Below, piece after piece: positions 54,885 through 63,654 of a DNA stretch of 64,000 nt. A program made the translations under genes and the position numbers. Each line of letters opens with the position of its first letter. The stretch's first letter is position 1. Below the pieces are notes generated by a model. The model saw nothing but the letters and a program-made list of their open reading frames with translations. It ran no database searches and was not told where the DNA came from. Source of the DNA: JANTGF01 sp963750735 (GTDB lineage Bacteria > Bacteroidota > Bacteroidia > Bacteroidales > VadinHA17); the NCBI GenBank assembly GCA_963750735.1, contig CAVVRY010000019.1, positions 186,001-250,000 on the forward strand. Reading direction: 5' to 3'.

Positions 54885-57080
54885 ATGACTGAAAAAGAAA
54901 GTAAACCTCAAGTTGAAGAGGTTGTTGAAAAAAATGAAAAAGTTGCTGAAACGAAGAAGGCAGCTTCTAAAGAGAAAAAAGAACCGCCCACTGCAACCGA
55001 GGTAAAGTCTGAAACCTCATCAAAACCGGTTGCAAAATCTACTCCAAAAGAAAAAAAAGTAGAAGAGACTGAAGAGGCTACTGTTGATGCAACTCCAGAA
55101 ACAAAAAAGGATAATGTTGATAAAGTCCAGTCTGAAGCAAAACCTGAACCTGAAAATGATAAGGAAACTGAAGCGGAAGCGGAAGTAAAGGTTGAAGTAG
55201 AGAATGAAGCCAAGGAAGAAATTAAAGCTGAAGCTGCGGAAGTTATAAAAGAAGAAGTAAAAGCAAAATCTGCCGTTGTAAAAGATAAGCCAACTGAGGA
55301 AGAATTTGACTGGGATAAGTTTGAGAATGAAACTGACATCTACTCAGGAAGTAAGCGTGCAGAATTTGAAGAAATTTATGGCAATACTCTTTCAAAAGTT
55401 GCTGTTAATGAAATTATTGAAGGAACAGTAATTAGTATGAATACCCGTGAGGTTGTAATCAACATTGGTTATAAATCTGAGGGTGTAGTCAGTTTGAATG
55501 AATTTCGTTATAATCCTGACTTGAAAGTTAGTGATACTGTTGAAGTTTATGTTGAAGTGCAGGAGGACAAAAATGGTCAGCTCGTTCTATCCCATAAAAA
55601 AGCAAGGTCATTGAAGTCATGGGATAGGGTTAATGAATCACTAGAAAAAGATGAAATTATAAATGGTTACATCAAGTGTAGAACTAAAGGTGGTATGATT
55701 GTAGACGTATTTGGAATTGAAGCGTTCCTTCCAGGTTCTCAAATAGATGTTAAGCCAATCCGTGATTACGATGTATATGTTGGTAAAACCATGGAATTTA
55801 AAGTGGTAAAAATCAACAATGAATATAAAAACGTTGTGGTTTCACATAAGGCTCTTATTGAAGCTGAATTGGAACAACAGAAAATAGAAATTATAGCCAA
55901 GCTTGAAAAAGGCCAGGTATTAGAAGGAACTGTGAAGAATATTACTTCTTATGGTGTATTTATTGATCTTGGCGGTGTGGATGGTCTAATCCATATTACA
56001 GATCTTTCATGGGGACGTGTTAATCACCCGGAAGAAATTGTTGAACTTGACCAGAAACTAAATGTTGTTATTCTTGACTTTGATGATGATAAGAAAAGAA
56101 TTGCTCTTGGTCTGAAACAACTTACCCCTCATCCATGGGATTCACTGGATAAAGATTTGAAAGTTGGTGACAAGGTGAAAGGTAAAGTTGTTGTAATTGC
56201 TGATTACGGTGCATTTATTGAAATTGCCCCAGGAGTAGAAGGATTAATTCACGTATCTGAAATGTCCTGGTCACAGCACCTTAGGAGTGCTCAGGAGTTC
56301 TTAAAAGTAGGGGATGAGGTTGAGGCAGAAATATTAACACTGGATCGTGATGAGCGTAAGATGTCATTGGGAATGAAGCAGTTGAAGACTGATCCATGGG
56401 ACAATATTGAGGAAAGATATCCAATTGGAACAAAGCATACAGCTAAAGTAAGAAACTTTACAAACTTTGGAATCTTTGTTGAGATTGAAGAAGGAGTTGA
56501 TGGACTAATCCATATCTCAGATTTATCCTGGACAAAGAAAGTTAAGCATCCAGCTGAATTTACCTCAATTGGTGCAGACATTGATGTAGTTGTACTTGAG
56601 ATTGATAAAGATAACCGCAGATTAAGTCTAGGACATAAGCAACTTGAAGAGAACCCATGGGATGTATTTGAAACAGTATTTACAATTGATTCTGTGCATG
56701 AAGGAACTGTAATGGATGTCTTTGATAAAGGTGCAGTTATTAACCTGCCATATGGGGTTGAAGGATTCGTGAATTCTCGACATCTGGTGAAGGAAGATAA
56801 CTCTAAAATTAAGGTTGATGAGAAGCTCCCTTTCAAAGTTCTAGAGTTTAATAAAGGTGCCAAAAGAATTGTATTGTCACATACAAGGGTTTTTGAAGAT
56901 GAAAAGAAATCTCAGAATACAGGAGCAAAAAAAGAAACTAAAGATACTGCTCAAAAGACTACACGTAAACTAAAAGCCAGTCTTGAAAAAACGACTTTAG
57001 GTGATATTTCAGACCTTGCAGCATTGAAAACTGAGATGGAAGAAAATCAGAAAAAAACTGCTAAGGAAAAGAAAAAATAA
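54885..57080 (+). CDS. rpsA: 30S ribosomal protein S1, with long acidic N-terminal extension
   Basis: 731 residues. Six S1 (OB-fold) domains run from about residue 170 to 675; the best preserved are KGQVLEGTVKNITSYGVFID, GDKVKGKVVVIADYGAFIEI and TKHTAKVRNFTNFGIFVEIE. The first ~138 residues are low-complexity, rich in Glu, Lys, Ala and Val, and precede the usual start (EEFDWDKFE). S1 binds mRNA and helps initiation, important in this phylum where Shine-Dalgarno use is weak. The C-terminal tail is also Lys-rich. It is followed closely by a STAS gene and rnz. Confidence 0.95.
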   Translation: MTEKESKPQVEEVVEKNEKVAETKKAASKEKKEPPTATEVKSETSSKPVAKSTPKEKKVEETEEATVDATPETKKDNVDKVQSEAKPEPENDKETEAEAEVKVEVENEAKEEIKAEAAEVIKEEVKAKSAVVKDKPTEEEFDWDKFENETDIYSGSKRAEFEEIYGNTLSKVAVNEIIEGTVISMNTREVVINIGYKSEGVVSLNEFRYNPDLKVSDTVEVYVEVQEDKNGQLVLSHKKARSLKSWDRVNESLEKDEIINGYIKCRTKGGMIVDVFGIEAFLPGSQIDVKPIRDYDVYVGKTMEFKVVKINNEYKNVVVSHKALIEAELEQQKIEIIAKLEKGQVLEGTVKNITSYGVFIDLGGVDGLIHITDLSWGRVNHPEEIVELDQKLNVVILDFDDDKKRIALGLKQLTPHPWDSLDKDLKVGDKVKGKVVVIADYGAFIEIAPGVEGLIHVSEMSWSQHLRSAQEFLKVGDEVEAEILTLDRDERKMSLGMKQLKTDPWDNIEERYPIGTKHTAKVRNFTNFGIFVEIEEGVDGLIHISDLSWTKKVKHPAEFTSIGADIDVVVLEIDKDNRRLSLGHKQLEENPWDVFETVFTIDSVHEGTVMDVFDKGAVINLPYGVEGFVNSRHLVKEDNSKIKVDEKLPFKVLEFNKGAKRIVLSHTRVFEDEKKSQNTGAKKETKDTAQKTTRKLKASLEKTTLGDISDLAALKTEMEENQKKTAKEKKK

Positions 57081-57111
57081 TTATCTTTATTGTTCAAATT
57101 ACCTTATTACG

Positions 57112-57468
57112 ATGGAACTAAACATAGAAAAAAGAATAGATTATACTCTAATTCAAGTTCTTGAGGAGAAACTTGATACTCACATTGCCCCGAACCTCAA
57201 ATCTGAATTGGTTTTGGTATCTGGTAATGGTGAAAAGAACATAATTTTAGATCTGATAAAGTGTAAATATTGTGATTCTAGTGGTCTGAGCGCAATTCTG
57301 GTTGCGAACCGTTTGTGTAAAAATGCCAGTGGTACTTTTGTGCTTTCTGGTTTAAGCGAAGCTGTTGAGAGATTAATTACAATTTCACAATTAGATACAG
57401 TATTAAATATTACTGAGACTGTTGAAGAGGCAGAAACTTTAATTCAAACTGCGGAAAAAGAAGCATAA
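57112..57468 (+). CDS. STAS-domain protein (anti-sigma factor antagonist-like)
   Basis: 118 residues, the complete STAS fold. The phospho-acceptor region is CKYCDSSGLSAIL (S56 or S57), as in SpoIIAA-type antagonists; LDLIK is the preceding beta strand. It follows rpsA by 31 bp and ends 1 bp before the GTG start of rnz. No anti-sigma kinase is encoded nearby, so its partner is unknown. Confidence 0.88.
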   Translation: MELNIEKRIDYTLIQVLEEKLDTHIAPNLKSELVLVSGNGEKNIILDLIKCKYCDSSGLSAILVANRLCKNASGTFVLSGLSEAVERLITISQLDTVLNITETVEEAETLIQTAEKEA

Positions 57469-57469
57469 A

Positions 57470-58381
57470 GTGTCTTTTTCCCTAACAGTTTTGGGTTCAA
57501 GTTCGGCTTTACCGACATCCAAAAGATTTCCTGCCGCTTATGTGCTTAATGCGCATGAGCGGTTTTTTTTAATTGATTGCGGAGAGGGGACTCAAATCCA
57601 ACTCAGGAAATATAAAATTAAACTTAGCCGTTTAGATCATATTTTTATTAGCCATATACATGGTGATCATGTTTTTGGTCTTTTTGGTCTGATTTCTTCG
57701 TTAAATTTAATCGGAAGAAAACATGAACTTCATATTTATGGCCCAGGTGAACTCAGAGAGATATTGAATATTCACATTGATTTATTTGGCCTTCATTTAG
57801 GGTATGCCTTAACTTTCCATTCGATAAATTGTAAAAAATCAGAACTTCTTTATACAGATAAAAAAATAGAAATTGAAAGTTTTCCACTGAAACACCGGGT
57901 ACCAACCTGTGGGTTTTTATTTCGTGAAAAACCTAAATCCCGAAGTTTGAAGAAAGAAATGCTTGAAACCTATAATATTCCAATTCAATACAGAAATAAA
58001 ATTAAAGAAGGTGATAACTATATAACCGAATCAGGAAAAATTATCCCAAACAATATGCTCACTTCTGATCCTCCACCTTCCAGGTCTTTTGCATATTGTA
58101 CAGATACGATTTATAATAGAGGTATAATTTCAAAGATAAAATCGGTTGATTTATTATTTCATGAATCAACATTTATGGAAGATGAGGCAAAAAGGGCAAA
58201 AGAAACTTTCCACTCAACAGCGAAACAAGCGGCAACCATAGCAAAGGAAGCAAAAGTGAAGCAACTACTGCTGGGGCATTTTTCTGCCCGATATAAAGAT
58301 TTGTCACCACTTTTAAAAGAGGCCAAGAGCATTTTTAATGAAGTTGTACTAGCTGAGGAGGGAAATACAATAGATATATAA
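57470..58381 (+). CDS. rnz: Ribonuclease Z
   Basis: 303 residues. Metallo-beta-lactamase motif SHIHGDHVFG (H62, H64, D66, H67), LGSSSALPTSKRFPAAYVL at the N-terminus, and C-terminal FHSTAKQAATIAKEAKVKQ and LLGHFSARY (metal His). It cleaves the 3' trailer of tRNA precursors, consistent with tRNAs lacking encoded CCA. The start is GTG at 57470, chosen because MSFSLTVLGSSS matches the family and the STAS stop is adjacent. Confidence 0.93.
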   Translation: MSFSLTVLGSSSALPTSKRFPAAYVLNAHERFFLIDCGEGTQIQLRKYKIKLSRLDHIFISHIHGDHVFGLFGLISSLNLIGRKHELHIYGPGELREILNIHIDLFGLHLGYALTFHSINCKKSELLYTDKKIEIESFPLKHRVPTCGFLFREKPKSRSLKKEMLETYNIPIQYRNKIKEGDNYITESGKIIPNNMLTSDPPPSRSFAYCTDTIYNRGIISKIKSVDLLFHESTFMEDEAKRAKETFHSTAKQAATIAKEAKVKQLLLGHFSARYKDLSPLLKEAKSIFNEVVLAEEGNTIDI

Positions 58382-58448
58382 TTCACTCCAGATTCAGGGC
58401 TGGGAATTTCGCTTGAATAAACTGAAATCAAACTCCTTGAATTTTCTT

Positions 58449-59627
58449 TTAGGAGAGAGTTTTAGCCCTTTTAAATTCTTTTTCTCTATCGAATAAATAA
58501 CGATATGTTATGTGAGTTTTCCTTATACTTCCACCAACCTGTTCGGATAATTTCATCATACTGGGGTTAAAATCACCAATCCAGTTCATTTCAAGATCAG
58601 TGTATTTTATACCTACATTCACTTCATCCTCAAAGAATTTAACCATGCTTTCAGCCACTCCTTTACCCTGGAATTCAGGAATTACTCCAAATATTAGTCC
58701 AATTGCACGGGTACATGTTTTTTTCATCCTTACATGATAAATCAGTCTGAGTTTATTTATTAAATGAAACTTGCCATGAAATTTCCGGATGATCTGGTAT
58801 AGGTCTGGAATCATTATGAAAAAAGCAATCGGACTATTTTTATAATAGGTATATATTAATAACTTGGGTTCAATAATAGATTTAAGCGAATGGAATAAGG
58901 CAATGGCAGAGGCTTTGCGAAACGGCTGAACACCAGGGAATTTCGCCCATGCTTTATTGAATATTTCCATGAAATCAAGAGCAAATTTATCTCGATCTCT
59001 TCGATTATATATAGTAAAGGTATAATTCGGGTCGCGTTTAAGTCGGTTTGCCTTTTCAACTATTGCTGGCTTTAAATTTCCTACTATCAGAGGCAGGTGG
59101 TAGGTAAACTGATTGAAGTAGTTTTTAAATCCGTAATTCGTAAAAAGATCTATGTAGTAAGGATGGTTATATGGCATATTATAGATAGGTTCATAAAAGC
59201 CATCAGAAAGGCATCCCCAGAAATTGTCTCGTGAAGAGAAACTTATTGGGCCATCCATAGCTTCCATTCCTTCAGATTTTAGCCAGTTTTTGGAAGCATC
59301 AAATAGAATATCTGCAGCATCCTGATTATTTATGCAGTCGAAAAAACCCATTCCACCTGTTGGTTGATCGTTTTTATTTGCACTTTTTGAGTTATAAAAG
59401 GCAGCAACTCTCCCTTTTACTTCATTATTCCCATCAACCAGTATCCATCGCATAGCCTTCCCATTCCTGAATGATTTATTCCTTTTAGGATCAAATATCT
59501 TTTCAATATCATCATCCAGGGGGCGAATCCAGTTTTTCTCCTTAGTATAAAGAGTTTCTGGAAAATCAAGGAACCTTTTAACCGTCTTTTTGTCTTTTAC
59601 CTCCTGAAGTATATACTTTTCATCCAT
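58449..59627 (-). CDS. GNAT-like acetyltransferase-domain protein
   Basis: 392 residues, cytoplasmic. A Bacteroidota protein family beginning with a conserved segment like FLDFPETLYTKEKNWIRPLDDD and RWILVDGNNEVKGRVAAFYN; the C-terminal half has IFGVIPEFQGKGVAESMVKFF, where QGKGVA resembles the acetyl-CoA loop of GNAT proteins. Substrate unknown. Monocistronic and convergent with rnz. Confidence 0.72.
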   Translation of the reverse strand: MDEKYILQEVKDKKTVKRFLDFPETLYTKEKNWIRPLDDDIEKIFDPKRNKSFRNGKAMRWILVDGNNEVKGRVAAFYNSKSANKNDQPTGGMGFFDCINNQDAADILFDASKNWLKSEGMEAMDGPISFSSRDNFWGCLSDGFYEPIYNMPYNHPYYIDLFTNYGFKNYFNQFTYHLPLIVGNLKPAIVEKANRLKRDPNYTFTIYNRRDRDKFALDFMEIFNKAWAKFPGVQPFRKASAIALFHSLKSIIEPKLLIYTYYKNSPIAFFIMIPDLYQIIRKFHGKFHLINKLRLIYHVRMKKTCTRAIGLIFGVIPEFQGKGVAESMVKFFEDEVNVGIKYTDLEMNWIGDFNPSMMKLSEQVGGSIRKTHITYRYLFDREKEFKRAKTLS

Positions 59628-59752
59628 TTCAAGTGCAAATTTAATCTATAAATGACACATTGGTTGATCTGATTATCCAATTTTTTAAAAAAGTTTAAAA
59701 ATAATAAAAGCTTTACTATTCTGATTTATTGTTTAGCTTTATTCTCTCAACC

Positions 59753-60580
59753 ATGATCAATGATTTTCTAATGTTGCGACCAGGATACGTGAAATGGGGT
59801 TTTTTAATTTTTATTCTTATCGTTGCTAGTATTGGGTGCAAGAAGAAGACTGGAGTAATAGATTTGATCCCCAGGAATATTAATTCAAGCGCTGATATAG
59901 TTGACCTAATTGATAGTCTGGTTTTACCATATGATTACCAGAATGTAATATCGCTCGATAGCCTGCCAATTGAGGAAAAAAAACAGAAGTTTTTAGATTT
60001 AATTATACCTGCAGTTCTTGTGGCCAGGCATAATTTGGAGCAGGAACAGAAAAAAATAAACAAGCTTATGGCTAAAGATACCAGTAAGCTAAAAGTAAAA
60101 GAAAAGGAGTTTATCCAAACAATAATGGAAAAATATAAAACAGATAATATTGATGATCTAAATACGAAACTTCATACTCACCCAACCAGTATTGTTGTTG
60201 CACAGGCAGCTATAGAGAGTGGTTGGGGAACCTCGAGATTTTTTGTAGAAGCCAATAATATTTTTGGTATTTGGACATATAATTCTGATATTCCTAGTAT
60301 CAAGGCATTGGGGCAGAGAAGTGGAAAACAAATTTATCTAAAAAAATATGCTTCTCTTTCAGAGTCAATTGAGAGTTATTTCTTAACAATTGCACTTGGA
60401 CCCTACGATGATTTCCGAAATGAAAGGCTGGTTTCAAATGACCCCTTAGATTTAATAAAACAGCTCACCTCATACAGTGAGAAAAGAATGGAATACGTTG
60501 ACCAAATTGGAATTGTGCTTAGGAAAAACAATTTGATAAAATACGACAGTTATATTATTGATCCGAAGTATATTAAATAA
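59753..60580 (+). CDS. Glucosaminidase-domain lipoprotein (Bax/FlgJ-like)
   Basis: 275 residues from the ATG at 59753; the open frame begins at a TTG 24 bp earlier, but the lipoprotein signal (FILIVASIGC) fits this start. The glucosaminidase domain is VVAQAAIESGWGTSRFF, with the catalytic Glu in AIESG, and NNIFGIW. It cleaves N-acetylglucosamine linkages in peptidoglycan. The polysaccharide deacetylase follows after 12 bp, a likely wall-remodelling pair. Confidence 0.85.
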   Translation: MINDFLMLRPGYVKWGFLIFILIVASIGCKKKTGVIDLIPRNINSSADIVDLIDSLVLPYDYQNVISLDSLPIEEKKQKFLDLIIPAVLVARHNLEQEQKKINKLMAKDTSKLKVKEKEFIQTIMEKYKTDNIDDLNTKLHTHPTSIVVAQAAIESGWGTSRFFVEANNIFGIWTYNSDIPSIKALGQRSGKQIYLKKYASLSESIESYFLTIALGPYDDFRNERLVSNDPLDLIKQLTSYSEKRMEYVDQIGIVLRKNNLIKYDSYIIDPKYIK

Positions 60581-60592
60581 ACATTTTATGTG

Positions 60593-61670
60593 ATGGAAAA
60601 AAGGTTGATTTTCATCATTGTATTAAAGATTTCTATTCTTCTCAATGTTTATCCGCAGGAAATCTCAAATAGCATATCAATTGATAAGGAACAATCGCAT
60701 GTAAATATTAATTGTTTTGTTTACCATCGTTTTGGTGATGAAAGATATCCATCCACAAATGTTAGTGAGGAATACTTTGAAAGTCATTTACGTTATTTAA
60801 AGGATAATGATTACGAAGTGTTAACACTTGGTGAAGCAGTTCATCTACTTCGTTCCGGGGTAAATAGTAAACCTAAGCTGGTAGTTCTCACAATTGATGA
60901 TGGTTATAAATCTTTTCTTACTTCGGGAATGCCTTTGCTGCGAAAATATGGATTCAAAGCAACCATGTTCATCAATACAAATCAAGTAGGGTATCCAGAT
61001 TTTCTATCATGGGAAGAAATTCTCAGCCTTAAAAAGGAGGGTATTGAAATAGGAAATCATTCTCATTCACACGATTATTTTGTTGATTTTCAATCTGGTC
61101 AATTAATTGAGAAATTCAATGCTGATCTAAGGCTTAGTCAAAAAATATTTGAAGATAAACTTGGATATAAACCTGAGCTTTATTCATATCCATTTGGGGA
61201 ATACTCAAACGCGATGAAGACGGAACTCGCTAAATTTGGTTTTATTGGTGCTGTGGGACAGAATTCAGGAGTAATTTCTTTGCTAAGCGACATATATGCA
61301 TTGCCTCGCTTTCCTATGACCGGGATTTTTTCTAAGCCTGAAAAGTTCGTTGAAAAACTAAAAATGAAGGCTCTACCTAGTCCTTCCAGTTGTAAAATAT
61401 GACCCGATCATTGGAGCCAACAATCCTCCAGAATTGTTGTTAAAACTTGTAAATTCTGATCTCATTCAAACTTCAGGTATGCAATGTTTTATCAATGGTA
61501 AAACCGATTGTGAATTGAAATACAATAGCAGTGATTCAATTATCAGAATTAGATCTAGGAATAATCTTAACTCAAGAAGAACATTGTATACTATTACTGC
61601 TCCCTCCTCTGAAAATACAAATGACTGGTACTGGTATAGCTGGTTGTGGATTATACCAGGAATTAACTAA
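60593..61670 (+). CDS. Polysaccharide deacetylase (NodB/CE4 family), frameshifted near the C-terminus
   Basis: About 358 residues when repaired. Signal peptide (to about residue 22), then the CE4 domain: NCFVYHRFGDERYP, VLTIDDGYKS (catalytic Asp) and IEIGNHSHSH (metal-binding His residues), PELYSYPFGEYS. The first frame ends at 61402 after MKALPSPSSCKI; the next frame gives VLPVVKYDPIIGANNPPELL and a tail ending at 61670. The shift is around 61372-61384, needing one base fewer. Acts on peptidoglycan or exopolysaccharide amino sugars. I start at the ATG at 60593. Confidence 0.82.
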
Positions 61671-61796
61671 TCAAATATCATTCTGTTTCCCGTAATTATT
61701 TTCTCTATACCATAGGGAGTAAAAAACCAATAGAATCTTTTATTATAAAGATATTAACAATTGAAAATTGGAATAATTCTTTTGGTTTAATTTTTC

Positions 61797-61804
61797 TATT
61801 TTTG
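61797..61804 (+). promoter_or_regulatory. Candidate -7 element for the secreted 155-aa protein
   Basis: TATTTTTG, TAnnTTTG consensus, 38 bp upstream of the ATG at 61842. No clear -33 match. Confidence 0.4.
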
Positions 61805-61841
61805 ATGCTCATAAATATATTAAAAACTTAATCTTAAAAAA

Positions 61842-62309
61842 ATGAAAAAATTAATTTTTGGAATCTTGTTTGTTTTTGTTGCAACAGGATTATTTGCACA
61901 AACGCAAAGTGATTATATTGAAATTACCAGAGAGGTAATGAAAACTGAAAAAAAGGCTGCTATAGCTGAAGCTATGCAATTATCTGATGCAGAAAGCACA
62001 GTGTTTTGGCCTTTGTATAATGAATACAATGAGAAGATGTATGCCATTAATACAAAATTGGTGAATGTTATAAACGACTATGCTCAGCATTACCAAAACA
62101 TGTCAGATGAAAAAGCAAAAGAATTATGGACAAGTGCAATGAATATTGACACAGAGCTTCTCAAGCTTGAAAAAACTTATTTTAAAAAGTTTTTAAAGAT
62201 TTTACCTGCAACGAAAGCAGTAAGATATTTTCAAGCGGAAAATAAAATAAAAAGTTTAGTAGATGCTGAACTTGCCTTGGAGATACCTTTGTTTGAAGAA
62301 ATGAGGTAA
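61842..62309 (+). CDS. Secreted helical hypothetical protein, 155 aa
   Basis: Signal peptide (residues 1-19, ending GLFAQ) followed by an all-helical domain with repeated acidic and basic residues (KTEKKAAIAEAMQLSDAES, EYNEKMYAINTKLVNVIND). No named family is certain; the layout resembles Spy/CpxP-like small periplasmic proteins, but the LTxxQ motif is not clear. Followed by a perfect terminator, so it is probably monocistronic. Confidence 0.6.
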   Translation: MKKLIFGILFVFVATGLFAQTQSDYIEITREVMKTEKKAAIAEAMQLSDAESTVFWPLYNEYNEKMYAINTKLVNVINDYAQHYQNMSDEKAKELWTSAMNIDTELLKLEKTYFKKFLKILPATKAVRYFQAENKIKSLVDAELALEIPLFEEMR

Positions 62310-62324
62310 GAAATTTAATATAGA

Positions 62325-62354
62325 AATCAAAGCCGGGAATTCCCGGCTTTGATT
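62325..62354 (+). terminator. Rho-independent terminator
   Basis: AAAGCCGGGAATTCCCGGCTTT is a perfect GC-rich palindrome (62329-62350), extended by ATC/GAT at its base to 62326-62353 and followed by T residues (62353-62356). It ends the 155-aa gene ahead of gcvT. Confidence 0.85.
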
Positions 62355-62403
62355 TTAAATATATAATAACAATAGTGTAGATTATTTTACTAACTCACTA
62401 CCA

Positions 62404-63507
62404 ATGAAGCACACTGCATTTACAGATTTTCATATAGAATTGGGAGCTAAAATGGTCCCCTTTGCAGGGTATTTGATGCCTGTTGAATATACTGGCATCT
62501 CAGTTGAACATAGAAATGTAAGAGAAAAACTTGGAGTCTTTGATGTATCACACATGGGTGAGGTTTGGGTAAAGGGCCCCAAGGCATTGGCCTATCTTCA
62601 GAGGATTACAACCAATGATGTTTCTGCTTTAACGGATGGAAAAGTGCAGTATACTTGTTTTCCTAATGGGAAAGGAGGTATTGTCGATGATCTGCTTGTA
62701 TACCGGTTCGATGCTGAAACATATCTACTCGTTGTAAATGCAGCTAACCTTGAGAAGGATTGGAAATGGCTGGTCAAGCAGGCTGAGGATATTGGACTTT
62801 CAGTAGGATCTGAATTGGTTAATGCTTCAGATGAAATTGCTCAATTAGCCATCCAGGGCCCTTATGCCTTAAAAGCAATGCAAAAACTAACAGATGAGAA
62901 TGTTGTTGATATGGAATTCTACTCATTCAAGGTGTTAAAATTTGCTGATATTGAAGATGTGATATTTTCAACAACTGGATATACTGGCGCAGGAGGATGT
63001 GAGATTTACGTTAAAAATAGGGATGCTGCAAAATTGTGGACTGCAGTAATGAAAGCTGGTGAGGAATTTGGTATACTGCCTATTGGATTGGGTGCCAGGG
63101 ATACTCTAAGACTTGAAATGGGATACTGTTTGTATGGAAATGACATTACAGACAGTACTTCACCAATTGAAGCTGGACTTGGTTGGATTACTAAGTTCGT
63201 TGACGGAAAGGATTTTATAGATAAAGAAATATTATTGAGTCAGAAACAAGATGGCGTTTCAAAAAGATTAAAGGGCTTTGTAATGATTGATCGGGGAATC
63301 CCACGGCAGCATTATGAGGTAGTTAATGCTGATAGTGAAACAATTGGTGAGGTGACTTCAGGTTCAATGTCTCCTATGATGAAACAAGGGATTGGGATGG
63401 CATATCTGGAAAAAGGATACTGGAAGGAAGGAACAGATATATTTATCAAAATCCGGAATAAAACGCTTCGAGCACAGATAGTAAAAATGCCTATTTATAA
63501 AGGTTGA
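62404..63507 (+). CDS. gcvT: Glycine cleavage system aminomethyltransferase (T protein)
   Basis: 367 residues, normal for GcvT. N-terminal KHTAFTDFHIELGAKMVPFAG, then FDVSHMGEV, LQRITTNDVSAL and the folate-binding region with GYTGAGGCEIY (the usual GYTGE-type motif altered). LGARDTLRLEMGYCLYGNDI is diagnostic. It transfers a methylene group from glycine-bound lipoyl H protein to tetrahydrofolate. No glycine riboswitch is visible upstream. Followed by serC. Confidence 0.95.
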   Translation: MKHTAFTDFHIELGAKMVPFAGYLMPVEYTGISVEHRNVREKLGVFDVSHMGEVWVKGPKALAYLQRITTNDVSALTDGKVQYTCFPNGKGGIVDDLLVYRFDAETYLLVVNAANLEKDWKWLVKQAEDIGLSVGSELVNASDEIAQLAIQGPYALKAMQKLTDENVVDMEFYSFKVLKFADIEDVIFSTTGYTGAGGCEIYVKNRDAAKLWTAVMKAGEEFGILPIGLGARDTLRLEMGYCLYGNDITDSTSPIEAGLGWITKFVDGKDFIDKEILLSQKQDGVSKRLKGFVMIDRGIPRQHYEVVNADSETIGEVTSGSMSPMMKQGIGMAYLEKGYWKEGTDIFIKIRNKTLRAQIVKMPIYKG

Positions 63508-63614
63508 AAACTTTTAATAATTATATTTTTAACTAGCCACTAAGCAATTTAATTTCTATTGCTTAATGCGATAAATTGGTGTTTTTTATCATAGTAATTT
63601 AGAACATTGAATAT

Positions 63615-63622
63615 TAAATTTG
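63615..63622 (+). promoter_or_regulatory. Candidate -7 element for serC
   Basis: TAAATTTG (TAnnTTTG) 33 bp upstream of the serC ATG at 63655, in the 147-bp spacer after gcvT. No clear -33 match. Confidence 0.35.
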
Positions 63623-63654
63623 TAATAATTTGTAGTCCCTAAATTTATACACTT

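Noticed and set aside
54908..55339. Serine-rich protein opposite the start of rpsA
   Set aside because: It is the reverse complement of the repetitive Glu/Lys extension and has no independent support.
1..61402. A genome-wide programmed +1 recoding system
   Set aside because: The shift sites share no sequence motif, several lie in ordinary homopolymers, stop codons are not at the junction in most cases, and one site has the opposite sign.
62310..62403. Glycine riboswitch before gcvT
   Set aside because: The only structure is the simple GC-rich terminator hairpin; no tandem aptamer fits in the 94 bp available.
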